Origin: DASXUL01 sp036504855
GTDB taxonomy: Bacteria; Armatimonadota; DTGP01; JAKQQT01
Length of the DNA: 64,000 bases
Reading direction: 5' to 3'
NCBI GenBank assembly: GCA_036504855.1
Contig: DASXUL010000123.1
Span: 1-64,000 of the forward strand
Positions 24,630 to 33,268 of the stretch are shown here, in pieces (positions within the stretch are counted from its first letter, which is position 1; each line of letters starts with the position of its first letter). The notes beneath the pieces are model-generated. The model did no database searches. It was not told the DNA's origin and saw only the letters and a program-made list of their open reading frames with translations. Position numbers and translations under genes: made by a program.

Positions 24630-26996
24630 ATGCGCTCAAGAACCGTGACGGCGCTGGTTGGGCTGGCGCTGGCCTCGGCGGCCAATGCGGCCAGCCCCTT
24701 CCGCGCCCTCTACGACCTGGACGACCTGCCGCTCATGAAGCCCGGCGTACGCACCTACCAGGTCTCCAGCCATGACCCGACCGGCGGAAACGCCGACGCC
24801 GGCCACTTCGTGCGCGTAACCGGCAAGACGGCCGTTTTGGCGGACCTGCAGGGTCCAGGAATCGTGCGGCGCATCTGGTCGGCGAACCCCAGCGGCCGCC
24901 TGCGCATCACCATCGACGGCGCCAGCCGGCCCGCCGTGGATGTGCCCTTCGCCGACATCTTCCAGGACAAGGCGCCCGGCTTCCTGCCGCCTCTGGCAGG
25001 ACAAAGCAGCGGCGGCTGGTATTCCTATGTGCCGATCCCTTTCCGCAAATCCTGCCTGATCACCGTAACCGACGGCGACTTTTTCTACTATCAGGTTACC
25101 TGGCAGAAGGTTCCCGATCGCGACAACCTCGTGTCGTACACCGGTCGCTACTCAGAATCGGATAGGGCCGGCTACGCCAATGCGCTGCAGGGATGGAACT
25201 CGCTGGGCGAGAACCCGAACAACAGCCACGCCGTGCCATTGCCGAAGCGCAGCCTGAACCTCCCGCCCGGCGGCTCCTGGGCCCAGCCCATCCAGGGCCC
25301 GGGCGCCATAACGGAGTTGAGGTTCAAGTTCCCGGAAACGGCTACCTTCGCTCAGTTGCGGCAGACGGTGTTGCGGATCTCGTTTGACGGGAACTACTGC
25401 GTTCAGGCCCCGCTCGCCGACTTCTTTGGGATCGGGTTCGATGGAACGGAGTGGAAGTCCCTCCCGCTTGGCGCTGGTCGCGATGGGGCGTGGTGCTTCT
25501 TCCGGATGCCTTTCCGCAAGACAGCCCGCATCGAAGTGAACAACGAGAGCCGCGAGCCGTTCGTGGCGACTTTCACGGGCACGGCCCGGTCCGGGGCGCC
25601 GGCGAAGGAATGGGGCTACTTCCACGCCGACTATCACAGCGCCGTCAACGTGGCTGGATCCGATTACGTCTTCGGCCGGCTACGCGGGCGAGGGCATGTG
25701 GTGGGCGTTACCGAGAACATGCGCGGCACGGGCGGCCTTGGATTCCTTGAGGGAGATGAGAAAGTCTACGTGGATGGCGAAGGCGTGCCCAGCATCTACG
25801 GCACCGGCACCGAGGATTTCTACAACTGCGGCTGGTATTTCGACACAGGATTGGTGAACGTAGCTACGCACGGCCTCAGCCACAAGACGGACAATGAGAT
25901 CGCCGCCTGGCGATTTGAGATTCCTGATGCCATCCCCTTCACGCGCAGCCTGGATTTCCATATGGAGCACGGCGGCGGAGACGACGCGCCGGGGTCCGAG
26001 TACGCCAGCGTGCTCTACTGGTACGGCGCGCCGGGCGCGAAGAGCGCGGCGCCTCCGATGCCGAAGGGATCGGCGCTGCTGCCGAAACCATACGCTCCAC
26101 CCATTGAGGGCGCCGTACAGGCTCAAACCGCCACCTGGGCCGTGAAGGGCGGAACGCTTCGAAGACAGGCGTGGCAGGACATCAGCCCCTATAGAGGCGG
26201 AGGACGAGCGCTCCTGAAGGGCCGCCCCGGCGCCGTGATGAACCTCCCGCTGGAAGTTCGCTTCACCGACCGCTACGACGTGGACGTCTATGTTTCCGGG
26301 TCCAACACGTCCTCCATGGCCGCGCTTCAGGTGGACGGCGCGGAAGTGGGACAGCCCCTACTCGACGGCGCGGGCCCGCTGCCCCTGCGCAAGATATCCT
26401 ACGGCCCGCTGACCTTTACGGAGGGCCGGCACACGCTGGGCATCGCGCTGAAGAGCGGGTCGTCGATTGGCGTAGCGGCGATCCGGCTCATCCCGCGATC
26501 ACCCCTGGTGAAGGATTTCGCCGTTCTGGGCCCGTTCCCTTTGAAGAAGGGGGAGGACGTTAAGACGCCCTTGCGCCCAGACGGTCTCGCGCCGGACCTG
26601 TCTGCATCCTTCCGCACCGATAACGGGCCGGTGAAATGGACGGTGCTCCGCGCTCCCAGCGGCGTGTTGGACCTGGCGGCTACGCTCACTCCAAACGAGA
26701 ACGCGGCGGCGTATGTGGCATTTGCGGTCAACTCGTCGGCGGCCCGCACCGTGCCCATTCTCTTGGGCTCCGACGATGGCGTGGAGGTCTGGCTGAACGG
26801 CAAGGCGATCTACGCGAACCCGATCACGAGATCGCTCCAGATTGACCAGGACCGCGTTGCCGCCAATCTCAAGGCGGGCTGGAATCAGATCGTCATGAAG
26901 GTTGTTCAGGGCGGCGGCGCGTGGGGCGTTGCCGCCCGCATCCCGGACCCGGAAGGCAATCTCCAGTTCACTGCCCTGGCGCCGCCGGAGCGGTGA
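24630..26996 (+). CDS. Secreted GH172 (DUF2961) family protein
   Basis: A 788-residue exported protein with a signal peptide (about 1-22, LALASAANA). The DUF2961 region covers about 25-410: GPGIVRRIWSANPSG, DFFYYQVTWQ, YGTGTEDFYNCGWYF. That family is now GH172, whose known members act on difructose dianhydride or arabinofuranosides. The C-terminal half adds two beta-sandwich modules (about 500-640 and 640-788), the last with DDGVEVWLNGKAIY and KAGWNQIVMKV, a PA14/discoidin-like carbohydrate-binding pattern. The ATG at 24630 begins the signal peptide; an earlier in-frame ATG at 24579 would spoil it. Confidence 0.83.
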   Translation: MRSRTVTALVGLALASAANAASPFRALYDLDDLPLMKPGVRTYQVSSHDPTGGNADAGHFVRVTGKTAVLADLQGPGIVRRIWSANPSGRLRITIDGASRPAVDVPFADIFQDKAPGFLPPLAGQSSGGWYSYVPIPFRKSCLITVTDGDFFYYQVTWQKVPDRDNLVSYTGRYSESDRAGYANALQGWNSLGENPNNSHAVPLPKRSLNLPPGGSWAQPIQGPGAITELRFKFPETATFAQLRQTVLRISFDGNYCVQAPLADFFGIGFDGTEWKSLPLGAGRDGAWCFFRMPFRKTARIEVNNESREPFVATFTGTARSGAPAKEWGYFHADYHSAVNVAGSDYVFGRLRGRGHVVGVTENMRGTGGLGFLEGDEKVYVDGEGVPSIYGTGTEDFYNCGWYFDTGLVNVATHGLSHKTDNEIAAWRFEIPDAIPFTRSLDFHMEHGGGDDAPGSEYASVLYWYGAPGAKSAAPPMPKGSALLPKPYAPPIEGAVQAQTATWAVKGGTLRRQAWQDISPYRGGGRALLKGRPGAVMNLPLEVRFTDRYDVDVYVSGSNTSSMAALQVDGAEVGQPLLDGAGPLPLRKISYGPLTFTEGRHTLGIALKSGSSIGVAAIRLIPRSPLVKDFAVLGPFPLKKGEDVKTPLRPDGLAPDLSASFRTDNGPVKWTVLRAPSGVLDLAATLTPNENAAAYVAFAVNSSAARTVPILLGSDDGVEVWLNGKAIYANPITRSLQIDQDRVAANLKAGWNQIVMKVVQGGGAWGVAARIPDPEGNLQFTALAPPER

Positions 26997-27011
26997 CTGC
27001 CGCGTGTTGTG

Positions 27012-27017
27012 TAGAAT
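27012..27017 (+). promoter_or_regulatory. -10 box TAGAAT placed for leaderless mtaB mRNA
   Basis: TAGAAT ends seven bases before the mtaB ATG at 27025, so transcription would begin at or next to the start codon. No ribosome site is present. Confidence 0.5.
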
Positions 27018-27024
27018 GGTTTGT

Positions 27025-28338
27025 ATGAACAGCAAGACCAACGCGCGGCCGCGCGTGGCTGTGGCCACGCTGGGTTGCAAGGCGAACCAGTATGAGAGCG
27101 GCAGAATGGCGGCGGATTTCGCCGCGCGCGGTTACGATATCGTGGCCGAATCCGAGCCGGCCGACATCCTGGTGATCAATACGTGCACCGTCACGAACGT
27201 GGCGGACAGCAAGTCGCGCCGTCAGATACGGCGGATGAAGCGGTTGAACCCGCAGGCGCTGGTGGTGGCCACGGGATGCGCCGCTGAGATTGACCCGGCG
27301 GGCATTGCGGCCGCCGCCGGGATTGACCTGGTGGTCCCAAACCGGGCCAAGGCGTCGCTGGTGGGCAACGCCATCGCGCTCGGCGCCCGGCGCGGTTACC
27401 CCCTGCCCACGCTCAGTGAAGATGCGACGCCGGCCAACGCCGCCAGTTGTCGCCTGCCCAGCCTCGGGCGCACGCGCGCACTGTTAATGGTGCAAGACGG
27501 GTGTGGCTACAAGTGCTCCTACTGCATCATTCCGACCGCGCGACCCGTGCGCGTTAGCCGGCCCTTTGACGCCATCATCGAGGAGGCCGAGGCCCTGGCG
27601 GCGGACGGCTACCGGGAGATCGTGCTGACCGGCATCTCGATCGGGTCATGGCGCGAGGGGCAACGGCGGCTCCACCACCTCGTGCGTCGCCTGGCGGAAG
27701 TATCCGGCCTTGCCCACATCCGCATGTCCAGCATTGAACCGAAGACGGTTTCCGCCCCGCTCATCGACGCGTTCGCCGAACTGCCTCAGTGCTGCCGGCA
27801 TTTCCACATCCCGCTTCAGGCTGGCGAGGACGCCACGCTGAAGGCGATGAATCGCTACTACGATACGGCCACCTTCGCGCGCCTCATCGAGCGCATCCGG
27901 CAGCGGATGCCGGACGCCGGCATCTCCACGGACGTCATCACCGGCTTCCCAACGGAGACGGACGAGCAGTTCGAGCGCACCGTGCGGTTCTGCGAAGAGA
28001 TGGACTTCGCTAAGATCCACGTCTTCCCGTTCAGCCCGCGCGCTGGGACGCCGGCCGCGGCCTTGAGGGACGAGGTCGGCCCAGAACGCCGTAAGGAGCG
28101 CACGGCGCGGCTCATCGCGCTCTCGGACGACGGAGCCCGGTGGTGGGCGGACCGTCACGTTGGAGAAGTGGTAGATGTGATTGCCGAGCCGAGGGATCCC
28201 GCAACCGGGCTGTATTCCGGCCTCTCCGGCGCCTACGTACGCGTTCACTGGCCTTCAGACGCCGAACTCCATGGGCAGGTTGTGCGAGTGCGCATTGAGT
28301 CTGCCCGCGACGGCGCGGGCTACGGCGTGGCGATATGA
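27025..28338 (+). CDS. mtaB: tRNA t6A37 methylthiotransferase MtaB
   Basis: A 437-residue radical SAM enzyme of the methylthiotransferase family that converts t6A to ms2t6A at tRNA position 37. The N-terminal UPF0004 domain has cysteines in LGCKANQYES, NTCTVTN and TGCAAE for the auxiliary cluster. The radical SAM cysteines lie in DGCGYKCSYCIIPTARP near 158-165. A TRAM-like C-terminus follows about residue 375. The MtaB branch is preferred over MiaB because of the LGCKANQ motif. An alternative in-frame ATG lies at 27016. It overlaps folP by four bases (ATGA). Confidence 0.9.
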   Translation: MNSKTNARPRVAVATLGCKANQYESGRMAADFAARGYDIVAESEPADILVINTCTVTNVADSKSRRQIRRMKRLNPQALVVATGCAAEIDPAGIAAAAGIDLVVPNRAKASLVGNAIALGARRGYPLPTLSEDATPANAASCRLPSLGRTRALLMVQDGCGYKCSYCIIPTARPVRVSRPFDAIIEEAEALAADGYREIVLTGISIGSWREGQRRLHHLVRRLAEVSGLAHIRMSSIEPKTVSAPLIDAFAELPQCCRHFHIPLQAGEDATLKAMNRYYDTATFARLIERIRQRMPDAGISTDVITGFPTETDEQFERTVRFCEEMDFAKIHVFPFSPRAGTPAAALRDEVGPERRKERTARLIALSDDGARWWADRHVGEVVDVIAEPRDPATGLYSGLSGAYVRVHWPSDAELHGQVVRVRIESARDGAGYGVAI

Positions 28339-29213
28339 TACCCCTGCGCGAGGCGTTGAGACTGCCGTGGCGCGGGCAATTCCCCCACCCCACTCTGGTT
28401 ATGGGTATCGTCAACGCGACCCCGGACTCCTTTCAGGCCGAGGGACGCTGCCCAGACGCCCGCGCGGCGATTGACCACGGCCTACGCTTGATCGATGAGG
28501 GGGCCGACCTCCTGGACATTGGCGGCGAGTCCACAAGGCCCGGCGCCGATACGGTGTCGGTTGAAGAGGAGATCCGCCGTGTGACGCCGGTGGTGGAGGC
28601 CCTTGCTGGGAGCGGCGCGCCCATCTCGATCGACACGCGCAAAGCTGCGGTGGCGCAGGCGGCCATCGAAGTGGGAGCCGTCATCGTCAACGACGTCAGC
28701 GGCGGGGTGTTCGACCCTGGCATTCTGGCTGCCGCCGCATCCGCGAACGCCTTCCTCTGCCTGATGCACTCGCCGCTGGATGTCGGGGCGATGGGCTGGT
28801 CCACCGCGCGAAATCCCACCTATGCGAACGTGGTCAGCGAGGTGCGGGCGTTTCTGCTGGATCGGGCGAAGGCGGCGGAGGCCGCGGGAGTCGCGCGCGA
28901 CCGCATTTGGATCGATCCCGGCTTCGGGTTCGGCAAGAGCGTGGACGAGAACCTGGATCTCTTGCGCCGGTTGCACGCTTTCGTGGACACCGGCTACCCT
29001 GTTCTGGTGGGTACGTCCCGAAAGAGCACGCTGGGCAAGGTACTGGATGACGCGGCCCCTGAAGACAGGGTCATCGCCACGCTGGCCACCGTGGCGCTGG
29101 CTGTAGCGCAGGGGGCCGCCGTGGTGCGCGTACACGATGTCGCCGCCGCCGTCGAGGTGGCGCGCGTTTCAGACGCCATCCTCACAGAGCGATTACCAAA
29201 CAAGGAGCAATGA
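28335..29213 (+). CDS. folP: Dihydropteroate synthase
   Basis: A 292-residue TIM-barrel enzyme of folate synthesis that joins p-aminobenzoate to hydroxymethyl-dihydropterin diphosphate. All family signatures are visible: MGIVNATPDSF, DIGGESTRPGA, ISIDTRK, IVNDVSGG, DPGFGFGKSVDENL and GTSRKS. It begins at an ATG overlapping the mtaB stop, so it is translationally coupled. No other folate gene is in the window. The 3' end runs directly into the esterase gene, with the esterase ribosome site AAGGAG inside the folP end. Confidence 0.94.
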   Translation: MIPLREALRLPWRGQFPHPTLVMGIVNATPDSFQAEGRCPDARAAIDHGLRLIDEGADLLDIGGESTRPGADTVSVEEEIRRVTPVVEALAGSGAPISIDTRKAAVAQAAIEVGAVIVNDVSGGVFDPGILAAAASANAFLCLMHSPLDVGAMGWSTARNPTYANVVSEVRAFLLDRAKAAEAAGVARDRIWIDPGFGFGKSVDENLDLLRRLHAFVDTGYPVLVGTSRKSTLGKVLDDAAPEDRVIATLATVALAVAQGAAVVRVHDVAAAVEVARVSDAILTERLPNKEQ

Positions 29214-29214
29214 A

Positions 29215-30045
29215 GTGTTGAAGCTGTTTACACTCGTCGGCCTGGTCGTCCTGGCCGCGTCCGCTCACGCCGCGGACGCGCCGGATACGCGCGTGGGCGA
29301 CTTCCGCGACTTCCCCGCCTTCCCATCCACGATCCTGAACAACACGCGGCCCGTTTCCGTCCTCCTGCCGCCGTCCTATGACAAGGAATCTGAGCGTCGA
29401 TACCCAGTTCTCTACGCCCAGGACGGCCAGAACCTCTTCAGCGAGCGCACGGGATTCATGGGCAAGGAATGGCAGTTGGACGAAACGCTCCAGAAGATGT
29501 GGGCCGAGAAGCGCCTGCCGGAGATCATCGTGGTTGGCATCGGAAATAACGGCGCCAACCGGATGACGGAATACATGCCTGGCTCCGGCGGAGACAAATA
29601 CGTGAAGTTCCTCACGTCCGAGCTAAAGCCGTTCATTGACAACCGGTTCCGCACCATGAAGGACGCAAAGAACACGGCCATCATGGGCAGCAGCATGGGC
29701 GGCATCATCTCCCTGTGGGCCGCGGTGACGCGCTCTGACGTCTTTGCTCAGGCTGCCGGACTGTCACCCTCTCTCCAGTACGCGGAGGCGTTCGAGAGCC
29801 GCCTGGGCGGCGGATGGAAGCCTCCCATCCGCGCCTATATGGACATGGGCACGGCGGAGATGCCCGGCCCGCAGGGCCGGCAACTGGCCGACACTTTGGA
29901 GATCGTCCGCAATCGCTTGAAGGGCGCCGGCTGGGATGAAGGCAAGGACTTCGTGGCTAACGTCATAGAGGGCGGCGAACACAATGAGGCCGCCTGGGCC
30001 GCCCGCGTGGACAAGCCCCTCACGTTCCTGTTCGCGCCAAAGTAG
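29215..30045 (+). CDS. Secreted alpha/beta-hydrolase esterase (esterase D / Fes type)
   Basis: A 276-residue exported hydrolase. The signal peptide covers about 1-20 (LVVLAASAHAAD). The nucleophile is in MGSSMGGIISLWA near Ser160, and a C-terminal histidine in GGEHNEAAW can complete the triad. FPAFPSTILNNTRPVSVLLPPSY near the start is typical of the putative-esterase family, which includes feruloyl, acetyl-xylan and trilactone esterases. It starts at GTG 29215, seven bases after AAGGAG. It follows folP by one base but is probably functionally separate. Its stop overlaps the edge of the repeat at 30044. Confidence 0.8.
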   Translation: MLKLFTLVGLVVLAASAHAADAPDTRVGDFRDFPAFPSTILNNTRPVSVLLPPSYDKESERRYPVLYAQDGQNLFSERTGFMGKEWQLDETLQKMWAEKRLPEIIVVGIGNNGANRMTEYMPGSGGDKYVKFLTSELKPFIDNRFRTMKDAKNTAIMGSSMGGIISLWAAVTRSDVFAQAAGLSPSLQYAEAFESRLGGGWKPPIRAYMDMGTAEMPGPQGRQLADTLEIVRNRLKGAGWDEGKDFVANVIEGGEHNEAAWAARVDKPLTFLFAPK

Positions 30046-30134
30046 CGATCAGCCGCCAGCGTCGGACATGACAATGCCCGTGAGGAATGCATCCTCACGG
30101 GCATCATCTTGTCCGAAGCTGACGGCTGATCGCT
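30044..30134. repeat. Large nested hairpin, member of the stop-codon-abutting repeat family
   Basis: The outer arms 30044-30069 and 30110-30134 (AGCGATCAGCCG.. and ..CGGCTGATCGCT) are inverted with a few mismatches and enclose the perfect terminator stem. The arms use the same GCTGA/TCAGC-like wording as the elements at 49300, 57188 and 62247, and the left arm again begins in a stop codon. Confidence 0.55.
30074..30104. terminator. Bidirectional terminator between the esterase and ppiC genes
   Basis: ATGCCCGTGAGGA and TCCTCACGGGCAT form a perfect 13-bp stem with a five-base loop. The genes on both sides converge on it. Confidence 0.8.
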
Positions 30135-30152
30135 GACAGCTAACGGCTATCA

Positions 30153-31142
30153 TCACTCGAACGGCATGCGAGTCTGGATCTTGTAGGAGGCGCGGAGCTT
30201 CTGGAACCAGACGCCGGGGGACTTGGCGCTCTCGCGCTTGCGCTTCAGGGCCTCGTCCTCGGACTTCTTCTTATCGGCCGCCGTAACGGGGGTGTTCTTC
30301 ACTTCGAGCACCTGGATCAGGTGGTAGCCGAACTGTGTCTTCACCGCGTTCGGCGTGATCTCGTCCTTCTTCATCGAGAATGCCGCATTCTCGAATTCGG
30401 GGACCATCTGGCCGTGCGAGAAGAAGCCCAGGTCACCGCCGCGATCCTTGTTCGTCGAATCGTCAGAGTATTCCTTGGCCAGGTCTTCCCACTTGCCGCC
30501 GGCTTTCAGCTTCGCCTGAACCTCAGCGATGCGCTTCTGCGCATCGGCGTCGGTGCGGCCGCCGAACTGGTCGCCAATGCCCACGAGGATATGGCGGGCG
30601 TGAACCTGGTTGGACTCGCGCTCCACCTGGTCGTCAGCGGCTTTCACCTCGGCGGGGGTGAGCTTCGCCTTGGCAGCCTCGGCTTCGCCGATGCGAGTAG
30701 CCAGAACCTGGATTTCCATGTCGTCCATCAGGTCGGGCTTGCCGTAGCGCTCCACGAACTTGTCCCAGTCGCCGGGCTGGCGGCCGGGGCTGCTGATGAA
30801 CTTCTGCTTCTGCAGGTCATATTCCTGCTGCACCTGGGCTTTGGTGATCTTGATGCCGCGCTTCTTGGCTTCGAGGCGCACGATGGTCTTGTTGACCTCC
30901 GTGTCGGTCTCGCTCTGGCCGCCCTTGCGCCACAGGCGGGCGTCGATAAGCTTGGCGGTGATTGGGGTTCCATTGACAGTGGCCACGACGCCAGCGGGCA
31001 GCTTCGGCTTCGGGGCCGGTTTGGCGGCCGGCTTAGGAGCGGGCGCGGTCGGGGTGGGCGCCGCGGTCTTGGGGGGCGCGGCCACGGCGGCGCCGGCCAC
31101 GAACAGCAGGGCAGACAAGCCGGCGAACGGTGAGGGTTTCAA
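30153..31142 (-). CDS. Exported PpiC-type peptidyl-prolyl isomerase (SurA/PrsA-like)
   Basis: A 329-residue protein: signal peptide (about 1-22), a Pro/Ala/Lys-rich linker (about 24-55), a SurA-like N-terminal chaperone region (GVVATVNGTPITAKLIDARL), and a parvulin domain (about 175-275) with VHARHILVGI, DLAKEYSDD, GGDLGFFSHGQMVPEFE and FGYHLIQV. Such proteins help secreted or outer-membrane proteins fold. The TTG at 31142 is chosen because AAAGGAGT stands 7 bases before it and the signal peptide begins there. Modules of the next gene are clearly homologous. Confidence 0.87.
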   Translation of the reverse strand: MKPSPFAGLSALLFVAGAAVAAPPKTAAPTPTAPAPKPAAKPAPKPKLPAGVVATVNGTPITAKLIDARLWRKGGQSETDTEVNKTIVRLEAKKRGIKITKAQVQQEYDLQKQKFISSPGRQPGDWDKFVERYGKPDLMDDMEIQVLATRIGEAEAAKAKLTPAEVKAADDQVERESNQVHARHILVGIGDQFGGRTDADAQKRIAEVQAKLKAGGKWEDLAKEYSDDSTNKDRGGDLGFFSHGQMVPEFENAAFSMKKDEITPNAVKTQFGYHLIQVLEVKNTPVTAADKKKSEDEALKRKRESAKSPGVWFQKLRASYKIQTRMPFE

Positions 31143-31270
31143 GCGGAAACTCCTTTCCAGTAGAGGGTGGGTTGATACGGGAATTGCGGCGCTACGCGCC
31201 ATTGCCGGCCTGGATACCGGCGTGAACTTGACCACGATGATTCTATTGCATCTGGGCGGCAGGATGGAAG

Positions 31271-33070
31271 TCAGCCCCGGGAGTACGGCATCGTGCACTC
31301 CACCTTGTAGCGCAGCATCACCTTCGGGAACCACGCGCTAATCGCGCGCGCTCCGGCCTGTTTTGCCGCGAGAGCTCTGTCCAGGGCCTGTTTGTAGTCG
31401 GAATCCGCGATGGGCATTTCGGCGCGAGACAGCACCTGGAACACGTGGTAACCGTCAGCCGCCTTCACAACCTGGGCCGGGCTTCCTGGAGCCGCCGAAA
31501 GAGCCACGTCGTCCACCTCAGTCGGGATGCGGTCGTCATTGCTGGGCGAGAACTCTCCGAGGTCTCCACCGCTAGATTTTGTGGAGTAGTCGGCCGAGAA
31601 CTGCTTGGCAAGATCGTCCCACGTCCCGCCGGCGTTCAACTTGGCCAACACGTCGTTGGCCATCCTCTCGCCGTCGGCGCTAGACCTTCCGCCGAAGTTA
31701 TCGCCAATGCCGATCCAGATGTGTCGAGCGTGGATGCGATGCGCTCTACGTTTCACTTCCGCGCGCGCCTTGGCCGTTTCAGCGGCTGTGAGCGTTAGCT
31801 TGGCGGCCTCCGCGTCACCGATCTTGCGGGCCAGTACCCGAACGGCGGCATCGTCATCCCAGTTGTTCTCGCCGGCCCTGGCCAGCATGGCGTTCCAATT
31901 CGCCTCGGTGACGCCCGGGTAGGTAATAAAGTCACGATGGGCTGCCTGGCGCTCCTTGGCCACTTCGGCCGGGGTCACCGATATGCCGCGCTTCTTCGCT
32001 TCCAGGCGCGTGATCAGCTTGTTGATCTCGCGGTCCGTCTCGCTCTGTCCATCCTCGCGCCATAGGCGCTCTTGAATGGCGGAGGCGAGGATGGCCTGGT
32101 TGCCAATGTTCGCCACCACGCCCTTCCGCAACGGCGGGCCGGAAGTCTCATACGGCAGGCGCTTCTGGATAACCATGCGCCGCTCGGCGTCCGGGTACCA
32201 CGAATCCACCTGGGCCACAATGCCGCGCTTTCGCTGCAGGGTCTTCTCCAGCGCAGCCGCCTTGTCTGCCTCGGTCGGCGGCGTGTCTTTCCGCTCGGCC
32301 ACCTGAAAGACGCAGTAACCGCCGTCCACCTTCACGAGCCGTACGGTGGAGGATCCAGCGGTCGTCTCGAAGGCGGCGGCCTCGAGTTCGGGGAGCATCT
32401 GGCCGCGGGTGAGGAACCCCATGTCGCCGCCGCGTTTGCGGGTAGACACGTCGTCTGAGTATTCGGCCGCAGCGTCGTTCCAGGCGGCGCCGCCGGCGAG
32501 CTTCGACCGAGCCCCCTCGGCGCGGGCATGCGCGTCCGAGTCACTGCGGCCTCCGTACTCAACGCCGGCGCCAACGAAGACCGCGCTGATGCGCACCTGG
32601 TGGGCGTCGCGATCGAGATCGGCCAGCGCTCGCGCCTTCTCTTCGTCGGTCAGCGAAGCTGCTTTCGATTCCGCCTCGCCGATCTTCCGAGCCAGTAGGT
32701 CGTCGCGCTGCTGCTCTTCAATGCGCTTGAGCGTGAAGCGAGCCACGAAGTCATCCCAGTCCTGCGGCTGGTGTCCTGGAGCCGATGTGAACGCAGCGTG
32801 ATAGTCGGTCATCCGCTGCTCAAGCTCTTCGGGCGTTACCGTGATCCCTCGGGCCTTCGCCTCGGCGCGCACGACTGTCTGCTTCACGGCGACGTCCACG
32901 AAGGTAGGGCCGAACTCGCGCCACAGCCTGTCTGCGACGGCCGCCTCGGAGACCGGCACGCCGTTTACGCGAGCCACCACTCCGACCGGGAGCGGTTTGG
33001 CCGCTTGTGCCCACGCCGGAAGCGACACTGAGGCGGCCAACCCACACACGAAGAGGGTCTGCAATCTCAA
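31271..33070 (-). CDS. Double-module PpiC peptidyl-prolyl isomerase
   Basis: A 599-residue exported protein with a signal peptide ending about residue 23 (LPAWAQA). It holds two complete SurA-N-like plus parvulin units, about 30-300 and 305-590. The second unit (WREDGQSETDREINKLI, RLEAKKRGISVTPAEV) is nearly the same in places as the neighbouring single-module protein (RKGGQSETDTEVNK, RLEAKKRGIKITKAQV). The first unit has diverged. In both units the parvulin core is recognisable (RGGDMGFLTRGQMLPELE; GGDLGEFSPSNDDRIP). It starts at TTG 33070 behind GAGAGGAGT, as in its neighbour, showing that the translation signals were duplicated too. Confidence 0.87.
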   Translation of the reverse strand: MRLQTLFVCGLAASVSLPAWAQAAKPLPVGVVARVNGVPVSEAAVADRLWREFGPTFVDVAVKQTVVRAEAKARGITVTPEELEQRMTDYHAAFTSAPGHQPQDWDDFVARFTLKRIEEQQRDDLLARKIGEAESKAASLTDEEKARALADLDRDAHQVRISAVFVGAGVEYGGRSDSDAHARAEGARSKLAGGAAWNDAAAEYSDDVSTRKRGGDMGFLTRGQMLPELEAAAFETTAGSSTVRLVKVDGGYCVFQVAERKDTPPTEADKAAALEKTLQRKRGIVAQVDSWYPDAERRMVIQKRLPYETSGPPLRKGVVANIGNQAILASAIQERLWREDGQSETDREINKLITRLEAKKRGISVTPAEVAKERQAAHRDFITYPGVTEANWNAMLARAGENNWDDDAAVRVLARKIGDAEAAKLTLTAAETAKARAEVKRRAHRIHARHIWIGIGDNFGGRSSADGERMANDVLAKLNAGGTWDDLAKQFSADYSTKSSGGDLGEFSPSNDDRIPTEVDDVALSAAPGSPAQVVKAADGYHVFQVLSRAEMPIADSDYKQALDRALAAKQAGARAISAWFPKVMLRYKVECTMPYSRG

Positions 33071-33191
33071 AAGGGAACTCCTCTCAAGCATTTGGTGGGG
33101 CTGCCGGGCGGCGCCCTCAGATTCATGGCGAACCGCGGCCGGCCGGGGTTCCCACTTTTGCGCCCGCCGAGCGGCCGGCGCCATCCGAACA

Positions 33192-33230
33192 AGACCCGCC
33201 TGGCCAGGATTGCACGAGGCAGGCGGGTCT
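33192..33230 (-). terminator. Likely terminator after the Hsp20 gene
   Basis: AGACCCGCCTG pairs with CAGGCGGGTCT (11 bp) across a 17-base loop, then TTGTTCGG on the minus strand. It lies between the Hsp20 stop and the ppiC gene. Confidence 0.55.
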
Positions 33231-33268
33231 CCGGCATGTGCCGCGGAGTTCGGAACTGGGCCCACGCG

